A stretch of DNA of 64,000 nt, from NCBI GenBank assembly GCA_009917695.1, contig JAACJG010000012.1, forward strand, positions 62,001-126,000. The letters are read 5' to 3'. A program made the position numbers and the translations under genes. The notes beneath the pieces are model-generated. The model saw only the letters and a list, made by a program, of their open reading frames with translations. It had not been told where the DNA came from and searched no databases. Below, piece after piece: positions 42,930 through 52,346 of the stretch (positions within the stretch are counted from its first letter, which is position 1; every line of letters begins with the position of its first letter). The DNA is from Candidatus Rifleibacterium amylolyticum (lineage in GTDB: Bacteria; Muiribacteriota; Ozemobacteria; Ozemobacterales; Ozemobacteraceae).

Positions 42930-45809
42930 GTGGAGTGTGGACATAGCTTGAGAGCACAGGTGACAAGGTTATTAAATGTTTTTTATAATGTTGTCCTGCT
43001 CATTATTCTGCCTCTTGTGGTGCTGCATTGGGCCGCTGAAACTCATTTTGCCGTGCAGCTTAAAGAAAAGGAAGCGGCGATCGAGAAGTCTCTGAGTTCG
43101 GCATTGTTCAAGATCGAGCCATTCCGTGATGATCGTAGATTCTTTCACTCTTTTTTGCAGAAGAAATTCAACACTGCCGAAGCAGCTGAAGACAATGGCG
43201 CCGGGTTTTATGCCGCAGTGAAAAAGATTTTTGGCGGTCGCGCCAAAGTCATTAACTGTGATGAAAATGGCAATGTCATAGCTGAATTAAGTGATGAGAA
43301 GCGGTTCGGCTATCTGATGAAAAAAATGGTGCAGGCTGTTCATGCCATCAAGAAAGAGCAGAGCCTGAAAAGTGCGGTACTGCCATCACGTATCGAACTG
43401 GTCTCAAGTAATATAGAATTGTTGCGCCGATATTTTGGCGAATTTTTAACTGCAGATGTAATGGATCGCCCACTTCGCTCCGGTCTGGCAGGCGAAGCCC
43501 TTTTTGTCAGCAATGATGCAGATAAGGGCTTTCTATGGTATCAGGCTGGGAAGAAATTCTCAGTTATCTGCATTCTGCACTCTTCTTTGAAAGGGAAGCA
43601 TATTGGCCTTGAAACCATTTCAAGGCAGATAGAAAGCGCTCATGGCGTCAAAACCGGCTATTTTTCGGTGAAAGATGAAAAGCTTTTTGCTCCCTGGCTG
43701 CATCAGCATAATGAATTTCTCATCGAAAAAGAAAAATTCACCAATGCCAGTTTTTATCTGCAAAAAGGAAAAGATTTCTACTGGCATTTTCGTCAGGCCA
43801 GCCCTGATCTTTTTATCTTTTCTGCTATTCCGCGAGAAACCAGCCCTGTGAAAAGCAGATACCAGATTGCCTGGTTTCTGGGAGTGGGAAGGTATCTTTT
43901 GATTATCCTGTTCGTGGCCTATTGCGCTTCATTGCGCTACCGATTCGAGCTTTCGATGAGGTTGAGGCTGGTTCTGATCGTCGGCTTTTCGACGGGCCTG
44001 CCGCTGTTGCTGCTTATCAGCTCATGTTATGAGTATTTTAATTTTCAGAAGACCAATCTTATCTTTCAACGTCACAATCAATCAATGGAAATGATGAGAG
44101 AGCTGGATCGGCGGTATCTTTCTTATCAAAATGAGCTTGCTGAAAGTTTAAACCAGTTTCTTGAAGACTATCAGAAGCGCTATGGAAACGCAGAATGGCA
44201 ATCTGCAGTAATTGATGATTTCAAGACTGAAACCGCCAGTTTCTCTGCCTCTGAATATCTGCTGGTAAAACCTGAAGAAGGCACCTATTTTACAGGTGGC
44301 ACCCGACTTGATGAGACGACAAAAAGTAAGATTGACATGATTTGTTCCAGTATTTTATCGGCTCTGAACAAGTCTGCTGTCGCTGCGGAATCATACGGTA
44401 GCATTTCGCTGAGCGGCTTTGCCAATGAATATGATTTAACGACCAATCTGCTCAAGGATGTCGGGAAAATATCCGAGCGCAATCTGGGTGGCGGCAACAG
44501 AATGACCTATATGAATTTTCTCGGCGACAGAAACAACAATAGATGTTGGGCATTTCTGGTCATGACATGGGATCGTTCCGTTCTGCAGGAACTTTTTCTG
44601 GATAAATATCTGGCGCGTTTTAATGAAGAATTTGCTCCAGGAACCCTTTTGAAAATTGAGAATTCGGGTTTTCAGCAGTCTTTGACCACGCAGAAGATGG
44701 CGTTGTCGCTGCAGGAGATATATGAAATGGCCCGCAGAGATAAGTTTTCGTTTGCAGATGATGTTATTGTTGATGGTAAAAGTCATATCGTTTCAGCGAT
44801 GAGCCCTTTTCATCTGGACGAATTCATTCTTGCGGCAGCGTTCCCGTCTCAGCCTCTCTTCATACAGATTTACCATCTGGCGCAGCAGGTGGCAGTGGGG
44901 GCATTTCTGGTTGCTTTAACAGTTCTGCTTGTTGCTTTGCGTTTCTCAACCAGGATGTTCAGCCCTCTTATCCAGATACGCGAAGGACTTGTGGAAATTC
45001 AAAAGAGAAATTTTCGCAAGCGCTTGAATGTCGTGGATGAATCTGAGCTGGGTGAACTGGCTCAGGCAGTGAATAAAGCCATTGAGAGCATGGCAGATCT
45101 ATCGCTGGGAACATCGGTTCAGGCCGCTCTGCTTCCTCCAGCGGTCATGCGCGGGCCGGCCTATGAAATCCACTCCGAAGTAAGATACATGACTTCGATG
45201 GGTGGCGATTTCTGTGACTATTACGAGTTCGCTGACCGACTGCATATCGCTTTTGGTGATGTGGCCGGGCATGGTATTCCCGCTGCCCTGATCATGGCTA
45301 TGGTAAAAGCATTTCTGCCTGAAAACAGATTGCCGCCAGGCAAATTTCTGGAAAACTGTAACGAAGTTTTTCTCTATCTTCTCAAAAGAAAATGGCGCCG
45401 CATGATGACTCTTGCAAGTCTGCAGGTATGTCTGAAGACCGGAAAAGCTCAACTGGCCAATGCCGGACATTGTTACCCGATTCTCATCGATGTTGAAAAA
45501 AAATCGGCTGAATACATTGTAGCCAAAGGAATGCCGCTTGGATCAAGGCAATTGAAAGAATACGAAGAGGTTCAGCTTGTTATCAGGCCGGGCTGCATGC
45601 TTCTTTTTTATTCAGACGGCTTCATTGAAGATACCGATCAGACTGATACTCCTTTTGGGTTTGAAAACTTTCTGAAGCTGGTTCAGAGTCTGGCGGCAAA
45701 TTCGCCAGCAGAACTGATCAAAGCTTTGTTCATGGCAAATAATGCTTGGACTAAGGAGCAGAAAGACGATTTAAGTCTGCTTTGTGTGAGGTATACCGGG
45801 AATGACTGA
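42930..45809 (+). CDS. Membrane SpoIIE-type PP2C phosphatase with HAMP (first of tandem pair)
   Basis: About 959 residues. The start is uncertain: GTG at 42930 or TTG at 42948, both near a GGTGGAG site. A first membrane helix lies at about 17-35. A sensor region follows, then helices around 312-330 and 348-365, a second sensor region and a helix near 655-677. HAMP covers about 678-730 and a SpoIIE phosphatase domain about 755-957. Catalytic acidic residues are seen in SMGGDFCDYYEF, FGDVAGHGIPAA, FYSDGFIED and EQKDDLSLL. It overlaps the next phosphatase gene by 8 bp, so the two are co-translated. No STAS or kinase partner lies beside it. Confidence 0.85.
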   Translation: MECGHSLRAQVTRLLNVFYNVVLLIILPLVVLHWAAETHFAVQLKEKEAAIEKSLSSALFKIEPFRDDRRFFHSFLQKKFNTAEAAEDNGAGFYAAVKKIFGGRAKVINCDENGNVIAELSDEKRFGYLMKKMVQAVHAIKKEQSLKSAVLPSRIELVSSNIELLRRYFGEFLTADVMDRPLRSGLAGEALFVSNDADKGFLWYQAGKKFSVICILHSSLKGKHIGLETISRQIESAHGVKTGYFSVKDEKLFAPWLHQHNEFLIEKEKFTNASFYLQKGKDFYWHFRQASPDLFIFSAIPRETSPVKSRYQIAWFLGVGRYLLIILFVAYCASLRYRFELSMRLRLVLIVGFSTGLPLLLLISSCYEYFNFQKTNLIFQRHNQSMEMMRELDRRYLSYQNELAESLNQFLEDYQKRYGNAEWQSAVIDDFKTETASFSASEYLLVKPEEGTYFTGGTRLDETTKSKIDMICSSILSALNKSAVAAESYGSISLSGFANEYDLTTNLLKDVGKISERNLGGGNRMTYMNFLGDRNNNRCWAFLVMTWDRSVLQELFLDKYLARFNEEFAPGTLLKIENSGFQQSLTTQKMALSLQEIYEMARRDKFSFADDVIVDGKSHIVSAMSPFHLDEFILAAAFPSQPLFIQIYHLAQQVAVGAFLVALTVLLVALRFSTRMFSPLIQIREGLVEIQKRNFRKRLNVVDESELGELAQAVNKAIESMADLSLGTSVQAALLPPAVMRGPAYEIHSEVRYMTSMGGDFCDYYEFADRLHIAFGDVAGHGIPAALIMAMVKAFLPENRLPPGKFLENCNEVFLYLLKRKWRRMMTLASLQVCLKTGKAQLANAGHCYPILIDVEKKSAEYIVAKGMPLGSRQLKEYEEVQLVIRPGCMLLFYSDGFIEDTDQTDTPFGFENFLKLVQSLAANSPAELIKALFMANNAWTKEQKDDLSLLCVRYTGND

Positions 45810-48705
45810 TCTTATCAGGCGACTGCTGCAAAGCAGGAGTATCAGAATACTTCTGCTGACCAATATACCGGTTTTTCTGGTATATGTCGGTCTGATTCTG
45901 ATAAATCAGAGAATGCAGGATCGCGAAATTGACGATTCTGTCGTCAGGCTTAAAACGGAATGTGAGGCCCTTGCTGATTCTGTAGTAAACACTGAGCATT
46001 TTATCTGTTCCAGACTGCGTGATATGTTCTGGGCAAACTGGCAGAATCCCCAGCGTTTACACTCCAGTTTCTCTGAATTTCTTGTTCAGAACAAGCTTGA
46101 CGCTGAATTGATCGCCTGGGATCAATCAAGAAAAGTAGTCTTTTGCAATTTTGATTATCAAAGCAAACAGGAACAGTGGCAGCGCGCCATAGCCTTGCTG
46201 TCAGATTTTCACAGAGGTGTTAAATACGCCCGGGATGAAGATATTCCGGCAGATGAATTGCTCAATCTGCGTAAACTGCTGGGAAACCTGGTTTTTGCAA
46301 GGCAGATGTACGGCTGCGCAAACCCCAGTTCACCAATTCTGGCGGCGACTTCTTTTTCTCAGGAGGCGCATAAACTCTGGTTTCATGTTTTTAACGATGT
46401 CGGGATAATTGTTTTTCTGAAACCCGCGCGAATAAATGACTTTTCTGCAGTTAGAAGCGAGCTTGAAAGGCAAAGATCCGAACACCAGCTGTTCAGATTT
46501 TTTCACTACCGCAAGGGGCGGGTTTTCCCGGATTCAAAAGATAATGAATGGCTGCAGTCCCTCTGCCAAAAGATTTCGGGTAACTTTAAAAAGTTGTATG
46601 AACACGGCAGTAATACTCTTTATTGCTCGTATTTGAGCGAGGATGAAATGCTGATCGGGGTTTTTGATCGTACTCCTCTGCTGCAAAAGGATTTTTTTGC
46701 AGAACGAAAGAGCCTGTTGATTGGGCTGGCAGCTTTTACCAATCTGCTCGCCATCTTTCTTTTCATTCTTGTGCCGGTCAGCTTTTATAACAGCCTTAAG
46801 ACAAGGCTGCTGGTTTTATTTGCTGCTTCAAGCATGCTGCCTTTATTGGCTTTTGCGGTCATCGCCTTTGATTATGTTCAGGAATACCGCGGTGCCAGAA
46901 TTGCTGAAATTAACCGGGTCAGCCTGCGCTTTCTGCAGAAGATCGACGAGGGAACCGGTCTGGCTTATTCAGATCAGATTAATACCCTGCGCAAATATCT
47001 GCCGGTATTGCAGAAAGACCTTAGGGAAAATGGTATCAGCAAAGGAGTCATAAGCAGATTTCTGGCCGGTCAGAAGCCTGAACTGCGGGGCTTTTTCCTG
47101 GTTGGCAGTCAGACCTCAGAAATAGGCTGTGAAGACGCTGTTTTTAACAGAAGCGGGGTTGTTGAACTCATTGACAACGAAGAGAATAGTCCCCCGCATC
47201 CCGCAAAGAAAACTCAGGCAAAGGCTACGGATATTGTTTTTAAAAGCTTTCTGGCGACTATGAATAAAACGTCGGTAAGCGATAAACAGGGGCTGGAAGC
47301 TGAAATGGTTTTTGATTCGATCGGTCAGACAGACAAATTTGTGCTTGTTCAGAGCTATTTTGAAACTCTTGATGGCGTCTGGAAATATGGCTTTGGCAGA
47401 AATATGTATCCCAGCTACATAACTTTGCTGAAGAGTGAGCACTACGATTATAACCTCATTGCCATGCTTGACGAAGAGGAGCTGGCCATGCATTTTGCCG
47501 AAAAGACGATAGATAAATTGAGCAGAAATCCCTTTGGCATCAAGATTTTACTCAAGGTCAGCCATCATTATTTTCCGCATGAGATCGAAAATGATTTTAA
47601 AACCAGATATCAGCTCGACATCATTACCGAAGCGAAGTCCGGCAGTTCATCGATTATAGATTTCAATGGCGAGGGCCATCTTGCCATTGCTCTGCACGGC
47701 TTCCATAATCGGGAACTTGATCTGATGGCTCTTTTCCCGCTTGCTGAAATTGAAAGATCGGTGCAGGCCCTTTCCTTCAATTTCTGGCTGGCAGGCATTC
47801 TCAGCGCCATGGTAGTTCTCAGCCTGAGCCTGCTGATCTCGCGAACGGTTACCGAACCAATCGGCCACCTGAGAAAAGGCGTCAACGCTCTGCATGATCG
47901 CAATTTCCGCTATCGTTTGCCTGACCTGGGAAGAAACGAGTTCGGGCATCTGGCAGAAATGTTCAATCAGACGCTCAGCGACATGGATGAGCTGCAGGTT
48001 GCCAGTCTGGTTCAGGAAAAGCTGATCCCACAGTTTGAAGAAGATCAGCACTGGCACGATATCTGTTTCTTCGGTCGTACCGAGTCGCTTGACGACCTGG
48101 GCGGCGATTACTTCGATCAGGTTGAGACAGATGATGGAAAGATCGGATTTTTACTGGGAGATGTTGCCGGGCATGGGGTGGCGGCTTCATTGCTGGTTGC
48201 TTTTGTAAAGGCAGCCGTCTTAAGGCTGAAGCTTTTTTATGCAGAGCCGCAGACCTTTTTTAACGAGCTCAATCGCCTGTTTCGCCAGACCAAGGATAAG
48301 AGACAACAAAAATTCATGTCGTTGCAATACACGGTTTTTGCAAAAGACAGCCAGGAGTTTTCTTTTATCAATGCGGGTCATTGCTTTCCGGTTCGGGTTG
48401 ATCCGGTGCGGGGTGAGACAGAGCTTTTGCAGATGATTTCTTCGCCTCTGGGCACCAGCAGAAAAGATTATCCGCCACCAATGATGTATGAGCTGACCGC
48501 TGGCCAGGCGCTGGTAATGTACAGCGACGGTTATGTGGAAATGCCCGGCATGAGCTTTGAGTTGTTTCAAAGCATTCTGCTGCAATGTTATGATTCTTCA
48601 CCACAGCAATATTTTATCAATGTGAATCAGCATCTTACCCGGCAAGGCTATATTCAGGCCGGAGACGATAAAACCCTGCTGATCATTCTGCGCAAGAAAG
48701 TCTGA
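45802..48705 (+). CDS. Membrane SpoIIE-type PP2C phosphatase with HAMP (second of tandem pair)
   Basis: 967 residues with the same architecture as its neighbour: a membrane helix at about 15-35, a sensor region, helices around 307-327 and 333-352, another sensor region and a helix near 660-682. HAMP follows (about 683-735) and a SpoIIE phosphatase domain ends the chain (about 750-965). Metal-site residues are in DLGGDYFDQV, LGDVAGHGVAAS, MYSDGYVEM and the terminal AGDDKTLLII. The two proteins are paralogues with low similarity in the sensor regions, which suggests different signals feeding one target. The start ATG lies inside the end of the preceding gene. Confidence 0.85.
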   Translation: MTDLIRRLLQSRSIRILLLTNIPVFLVYVGLILINQRMQDREIDDSVVRLKTECEALADSVVNTEHFICSRLRDMFWANWQNPQRLHSSFSEFLVQNKLDAELIAWDQSRKVVFCNFDYQSKQEQWQRAIALLSDFHRGVKYARDEDIPADELLNLRKLLGNLVFARQMYGCANPSSPILAATSFSQEAHKLWFHVFNDVGIIVFLKPARINDFSAVRSELERQRSEHQLFRFFHYRKGRVFPDSKDNEWLQSLCQKISGNFKKLYEHGSNTLYCSYLSEDEMLIGVFDRTPLLQKDFFAERKSLLIGLAAFTNLLAIFLFILVPVSFYNSLKTRLLVLFAASSMLPLLAFAVIAFDYVQEYRGARIAEINRVSLRFLQKIDEGTGLAYSDQINTLRKYLPVLQKDLRENGISKGVISRFLAGQKPELRGFFLVGSQTSEIGCEDAVFNRSGVVELIDNEENSPPHPAKKTQAKATDIVFKSFLATMNKTSVSDKQGLEAEMVFDSIGQTDKFVLVQSYFETLDGVWKYGFGRNMYPSYITLLKSEHYDYNLIAMLDEEELAMHFAEKTIDKLSRNPFGIKILLKVSHHYFPHEIENDFKTRYQLDIITEAKSGSSSIIDFNGEGHLAIALHGFHNRELDLMALFPLAEIERSVQALSFNFWLAGILSAMVVLSLSLLISRTVTEPIGHLRKGVNALHDRNFRYRLPDLGRNEFGHLAEMFNQTLSDMDELQVASLVQEKLIPQFEEDQHWHDICFFGRTESLDDLGGDYFDQVETDDGKIGFLLGDVAGHGVAASLLVAFVKAAVLRLKLFYAEPQTFFNELNRLFRQTKDKRQQKFMSLQYTVFAKDSQEFSFINAGHCFPVRVDPVRGETELLQMISSPLGTSRKDYPPPMMYELTAGQALVMYSDGYVEMPGMSFELFQSILLQCYDSSPQQYFINVNQHLTRQGYIQAGDDKTLLIILRKKV

Positions 48706-49041
48706 ACTGCCGCTCGCCTGATCTGATAGTCAAGGTCATGCGACCCCCCTGATAAATATTGCACCCCCACTTTCTTGAGAATTGCCGGGTTTACTAACAC
48801 TTTTGTTGACAGGTTCGGATAAATATCTTAGAGTCTTTCCGAAGGCTTATTTATAGACTATAAATACAGGGTTGCGAATCTAGAATGTCATTATCAGCTC
48901 CTTACGGCCAAAAACCATTTCAATGTGCGCTTTTTCAGCAAGGTTCAAGAGTAAAGAGTCTGATCCCCCCGAATTCAAAATCATTCATTTCAGAAAAAAT
49001 CTCTGTGTACACGATTTCTTTTATGCAAAAACTCTGATTGT
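48706..49041 (+). promoter_or_regulatory. Intergenic region with candidate promoter for the citrate-synthase-like cluster
   Basis: 336 bp without a convincing gene. A perfect TTGACA (48806-48811) is followed after 17 bp by TAGAGT (48829-48834), a weak -10. Initiation there would leave a leader of more than 200 nt before the first gene. A short dyad of TTTATAGACTATAAA type is near 48850. No terminator for the phosphatase pair was recognised. Confidence 0.35.
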
Positions 49042-49053
49042 ATGGAGGCAAAA

Positions 49054-49812
49054 GTGACTGCGATAAAGACAAGGATCTGGAAGGAAGAATCTGTTGCCGG
49101 CAACGAATTTGCACCGGAACAGTCTTTTTTATACGGCCAGAATTTCTTTTCAAATCTGGCAGAGAAACAAAGCTGTCTGGCATTGACCTTTCTGCACCTG
49201 AATGGGCAGCTGCCGACGGCTCATCAGGAGAAGTGGCTGGGTTTTCTTCTCAACCTTTCAGCAAACCCCGGAATAAGAGATGAATCGTCTCTGGTCGCGA
49301 TGAATACCGCTATTGGTTCGCCGCCATCGGTTAATTCAGTTCTGGCTGGGCTTATGGCACGTAGCGGCATTAACCGGGGTGCTCAGTGGATTGAAAAGGT
49401 TATGGATAATCTGCTTCTGGCAGAGCGCGAAAGCGCCGCTCTTGCCAGCTTTCGGCCTTATAACGGCCTGGGCAGGCATTACGACGATTTCGACCGCCGA
49501 GCGAAGGCGGCGATCCCCTGGCTGAAGGCCGGTTCCTGCTGGGGAAAACACTGCGAACTGCTGGAAAGCCAGGCAACTCCTGAAGAAGCAATTCTACTCG
49601 AAGGATTGATCGCAGCTGGATTGCTCGATCTCGGCTTTTCTCCTGCGGCCGGCGCGGTTTTGTTTCTGCTGGCGGCGGGGCCGGCTTTGGCGGCCTATGC
49701 TATTGAGCAGCAGGCACTCGGATACAAGAATTTTCCGCATTATTTTGCACCGGGCCATTACTTTCATTCTGGCGCCAGCCCTGATCAGGAAAATGAAACG
49801 GAGACAGATTGA
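49054..49812 (+). CDS. Degenerate citrate-synthase-like protein A
   Basis: A 252-residue protein if started at GTG 49054, which follows GGAGG at 5 nt; an ATG at 49042 is upstream of that site. The pattern is that of a short citrate synthase or citryl-CoA lyase: YGQNFFSNLAEKQSCLALTFL near the start, NGLGRHYDDFDRRAK where the family has GFGHPVYKxxDPRAK, and EGLIAAGLLDLGFSP where it has VDGxxAAxLLDLGFPP. The catalytic histidine of GFGH is arginine (though the next residue is His) and the catalytic aspartate appears to be glutamate. It may bind an acyl-CoA without normal synthase chemistry. The next gene is 3 bp downstream. Confidence 0.62.
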   Translation: MTAIKTRIWKEESVAGNEFAPEQSFLYGQNFFSNLAEKQSCLALTFLHLNGQLPTAHQEKWLGFLLNLSANPGIRDESSLVAMNTAIGSPPSVNSVLAGLMARSGINRGAQWIEKVMDNLLLAERESAALASFRPYNGLGRHYDDFDRRAKAAIPWLKAGSCWGKHCELLESQATPEEAILLEGLIAAGLLDLGFSPAAGAVLFLLAAGPALAAYAIEQQALGYKNFPHYFAPGHYFHSGASPDQENETETD

Positions 49813-49815
49813 GTC

Positions 49816-50625
49816 ATGTCAGTAAAAGCATCCGATCGTGATATCGCAACCCTCAGACTCTGGCAGCAGAAGGCATATTCTGACCTGGGGGGTGTCAACC
49901 CTGATCAGAGCGTTACGCTGGCAGGGCATAATCTTTTCTCAGAACTGGTTGGCAACCTGTCGCTGGCCGCCTGTTTCCATCTATATGTTAAAAAAACTCT
50001 GCCGTCGCCGCAGGTTGAAAGACTGCTTTCGGCAATTGTTACTGCAACCGTATATCCTGACATCAGAATCTGGCCGAACCGGGCGGTGGCGTTTTGTGCT
50101 TCGGCAGGAACCGGAAACGCAGCCGGTGTCGCAAGCGGAATGCTTGGCATGGAGGGTTTGATGTTTGGTGGTGATTGTGTCGCCGAGAGCTTCCGGTTTA
50201 TCCGTGATTTAATGGCTGCTGAAGAAAATGGACTTTCAATAGAGAGCCAGATTGAAAAGGCTAAAGAGAGAAATCAGAAAATTCCTGGATTCGGAAGGCC
50301 GATAGTTAAAGGCGATGAAAGGCTTAAACCAATTTTGCAGGTTGCCAGGGAAGTTGGCCTGGATGATGGCTTATTTCTATCATTTGGACGCAGAGTAGAG
50401 GTTCTACTCGACAAAGAGTTTGGCATCAGGTTTAACGTTGCAGCCCTGATTGCTTGTTTGTTGGGAGATATGGACTACACGCTATCCGAGGTCAGAGCAT
50501 TTGGCACCCTTTTTCCGATGATATCGTTCTTAGGTGTGTTTCATGAGCATTCTCGACCTGACGCCAGACCGGTGTTTCCTCTTGCGATCAGCGATATAGA
50601 GTATATTGGAGAGCAAGTGCCATGA
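49816..50625 (+). CDS. Degenerate citrate-synthase-like protein B
   Basis: A 269-residue protein related to citrate synthase/citryl-CoA lyase, and distantly to protein A. IPGFGRPIVKGDERLKPILQ (about 155-174) aligns with the GFGHP-KGDPRA motif, with arginine for the catalytic histidine. MFGGDC stands where LHGGAN normally supplies another histidine. NVAALIACLLGDMDY replaces NVDxxxAxLLxDLGF, losing the catalytic aspartate. The fold appears kept while the three usual catalytic residues are gone. It starts 3 bp after protein A and its last 4 bp overlap the thiamine-diphosphate enzyme gene. A heteromeric A/B complex is a reasonable inference. Confidence 0.65.
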   Translation: MSVKASDRDIATLRLWQQKAYSDLGGVNPDQSVTLAGHNLFSELVGNLSLAACFHLYVKKTLPSPQVERLLSAIVTATVYPDIRIWPNRAVAFCASAGTGNAAGVASGMLGMEGLMFGGDCVAESFRFIRDLMAAEENGLSIESQIEKAKERNQKIPGFGRPIVKGDERLKPILQVAREVGLDDGLFLSFGRRVEVLLDKEFGIRFNVAALIACLLGDMDYTLSEVRAFGTLFPMISFLGVFHEHSRPDARPVFPLAISDIEYIGEQVP

Positions 50626-52343
50626 ATTGTGCAGAACAACTGACAAAGCTGCTGCAGAGTGAGGGAGTTAAGTATATCTTCGGAGTTCCGGGCGCTCCTT
50701 TAATGCCACTTTTTCATGCTCTCGACCGCCCGAATTGCCATATAAAACCGATTATTGCCAAGCATGAGGCGGGTGGCGCCTTTATGGCGGATGGCTACGC
50801 GCGTGTTTCCGGGTGTCTTGGCGTGTGTTGCGGAACGGCCGGCCCGGGCACGACAAATCTGGTCACTGGCGTTGCCGTCAGTTTCAAAGATTCAATTCCA
50901 CTTCTGGTTCTCACTGCTCAGGTTCCGCTCAATGTTTTTGGCAAGGGTGCAACCCAGGAAAGTTCGGCCGAAGACAGATCGTTTTCGTCTGCCGAGCTGC
51001 TCAAGCCATTGACCAAATACAGCGCCATGATCATGACCCCCGAGCACCTCACTTTTTTTGCAAGAAAAGCGGTAAGAAACGCTCTCAGGCATCGTATGGG
51101 ACCGACCCATCTAAATCTCCCTCCAGACGTGATGCGCCGACCCAGCTCTTCTGACGGCACTCTCATGGAAATGTTCAAGGACGATGCCAGATATTTTGAC
51201 CGGGCCAAGGTAAAAGAAGCGGCTCAGGCAATCTTACAGGCAAAAAAGCCGGTTATATTTGCCGGGTTTGGCGTTATTCTTTCCAATGCGACCCAGAAGC
51301 TGCTTGAGCTGGCCGAACTGCTATGCATTCCCGTTGCTTCGACTCCAAAGGGCAAGGGCAGCTTTCCTGAAAGCCACCCGCTTGCTCTGGGAGTAATGGG
51401 CCTGGCTGGCTCTGAAGCGGCTGAAGAGAAAATTCTGGCTCCCGACAACTCTGACCTGATGATTGCGATAGGCATGAGTTTTGATGAGTGGAGCACCAAC
51501 AGCTGGGATCCCGGAATCAAGGGCACGAAAAAACTGATTCACCTCGATATAGACCCACAGCAGATTGGCAAGAATTATTCGGCCAATATTGCCCTTATCG
51601 GCGATGCCAAAACCGTGATTTCAGAGCTTCTTTATGAAATAAGACGGCAAAGCGAGCAGACCGACTTTGTTCCTGCCAGATCTCAGAAGGCGCAGACTTC
51701 GGTTTATGGCAATCTGCTTAACTCTTCAGAGACTGAGCAGATGTTGTCTGATAGCGTCCCGATCAAGCCGCAGAGGCTGATTCATGAGCTGCGCAAATCT
51801 CTTCCAGATGAAACCATCTTTTTCATCGACGCCGGCAATCACACACTCTGGGCTCTGCATTATCTTCAGATAAATCAGCCGGGAACTTTCGTCATTGCAG
51901 CAGGCTTCGGTCCGATGGGTTATTCAATTCCCGCAGCGATTGGCGGGAAGCTTGCCGCCGGCAGTCGGCCGGTTGTCGCACTCTGCGGCGATGGCTGCTT
52001 CCTGATGCATGGCATGGAAGTGGCAACGGCAGTCAAATACAATATTCCCGTCATCTGGGTGGTTTTTAACGATGGCCGTCTGAACATGGTTTATCAGGCA
52101 GAGCAGCTGCAGAGCCGGGGTGGTCTGGAAAGCTACGAGTTTCCAAGACTTGATATCGCTGCGGTGGCGATTTCACTTGGAGCCATCGGTGAAAGAGTCA
52201 ATCGACCTGACCAGATCAAAGGTGTGATTGAAAAGTGTTTGAAAGCGAACCAGCCTGCGGTGATCGATGTTATAATCGATCCTGAAGAAGTCTCGCCACT
52301 CAAAAAACGGATCGAAGCGATACTAAAGAACATGAAAGCCTGA
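50622..52343 (+). CDS. Thiamine-diphosphate-dependent enzyme of the acetolactate synthase family
   Basis: A 573-residue enzyme with the three-domain plan of acetolactate synthase, oxalyl-CoA decarboxylase and 2-hydroxyacyl-CoA lyase. The cofactor-activating glutamate is in AKHEAGGAFMADGYA (about 46-60). The central domain covers about 190-320. The ThDP-Mg motif is CGDGCFLMHGMEVATAVKYN (about 451-470), followed by NDGRLNM. It overlaps citrate-synthase-like gene B by 4 bp (ATGA). No small regulatory subunit or other ilv genes are nearby, which argues against a standard branched-chain role. A CoA-ester or 2-oxoacid substrate is suggested by the neighbours only. Confidence 0.85.
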   Translation: MNCAEQLTKLLQSEGVKYIFGVPGAPLMPLFHALDRPNCHIKPIIAKHEAGGAFMADGYARVSGCLGVCCGTAGPGTTNLVTGVAVSFKDSIPLLVLTAQVPLNVFGKGATQESSAEDRSFSSAELLKPLTKYSAMIMTPEHLTFFARKAVRNALRHRMGPTHLNLPPDVMRRPSSSDGTLMEMFKDDARYFDRAKVKEAAQAILQAKKPVIFAGFGVILSNATQKLLELAELLCIPVASTPKGKGSFPESHPLALGVMGLAGSEAAEEKILAPDNSDLMIAIGMSFDEWSTNSWDPGIKGTKKLIHLDIDPQQIGKNYSANIALIGDAKTVISELLYEIRRQSEQTDFVPARSQKAQTSVYGNLLNSSETEQMLSDSVPIKPQRLIHELRKSLPDETIFFIDAGNHTLWALHYLQINQPGTFVIAAGFGPMGYSIPAAIGGKLAAGSRPVVALCGDGCFLMHGMEVATAVKYNIPVIWVVFNDGRLNMVYQAEQLQSRGGLESYEFPRLDIAAVAISLGAIGERVNRPDQIKGVIEKCLKANQPAVIDVIIDPEEVSPLKKRIEAILKNMKA

Positions 52344-52346
52344 GCT

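Noticed and set aside
50622-52343. Annotation as IlvB/IlvG of branched-chain amino acid synthesis
   Set aside because: No regulatory subunit or other ilv genes are nearby, and the gene is embedded in an operon with citrate-synthase-like and signalling genes.
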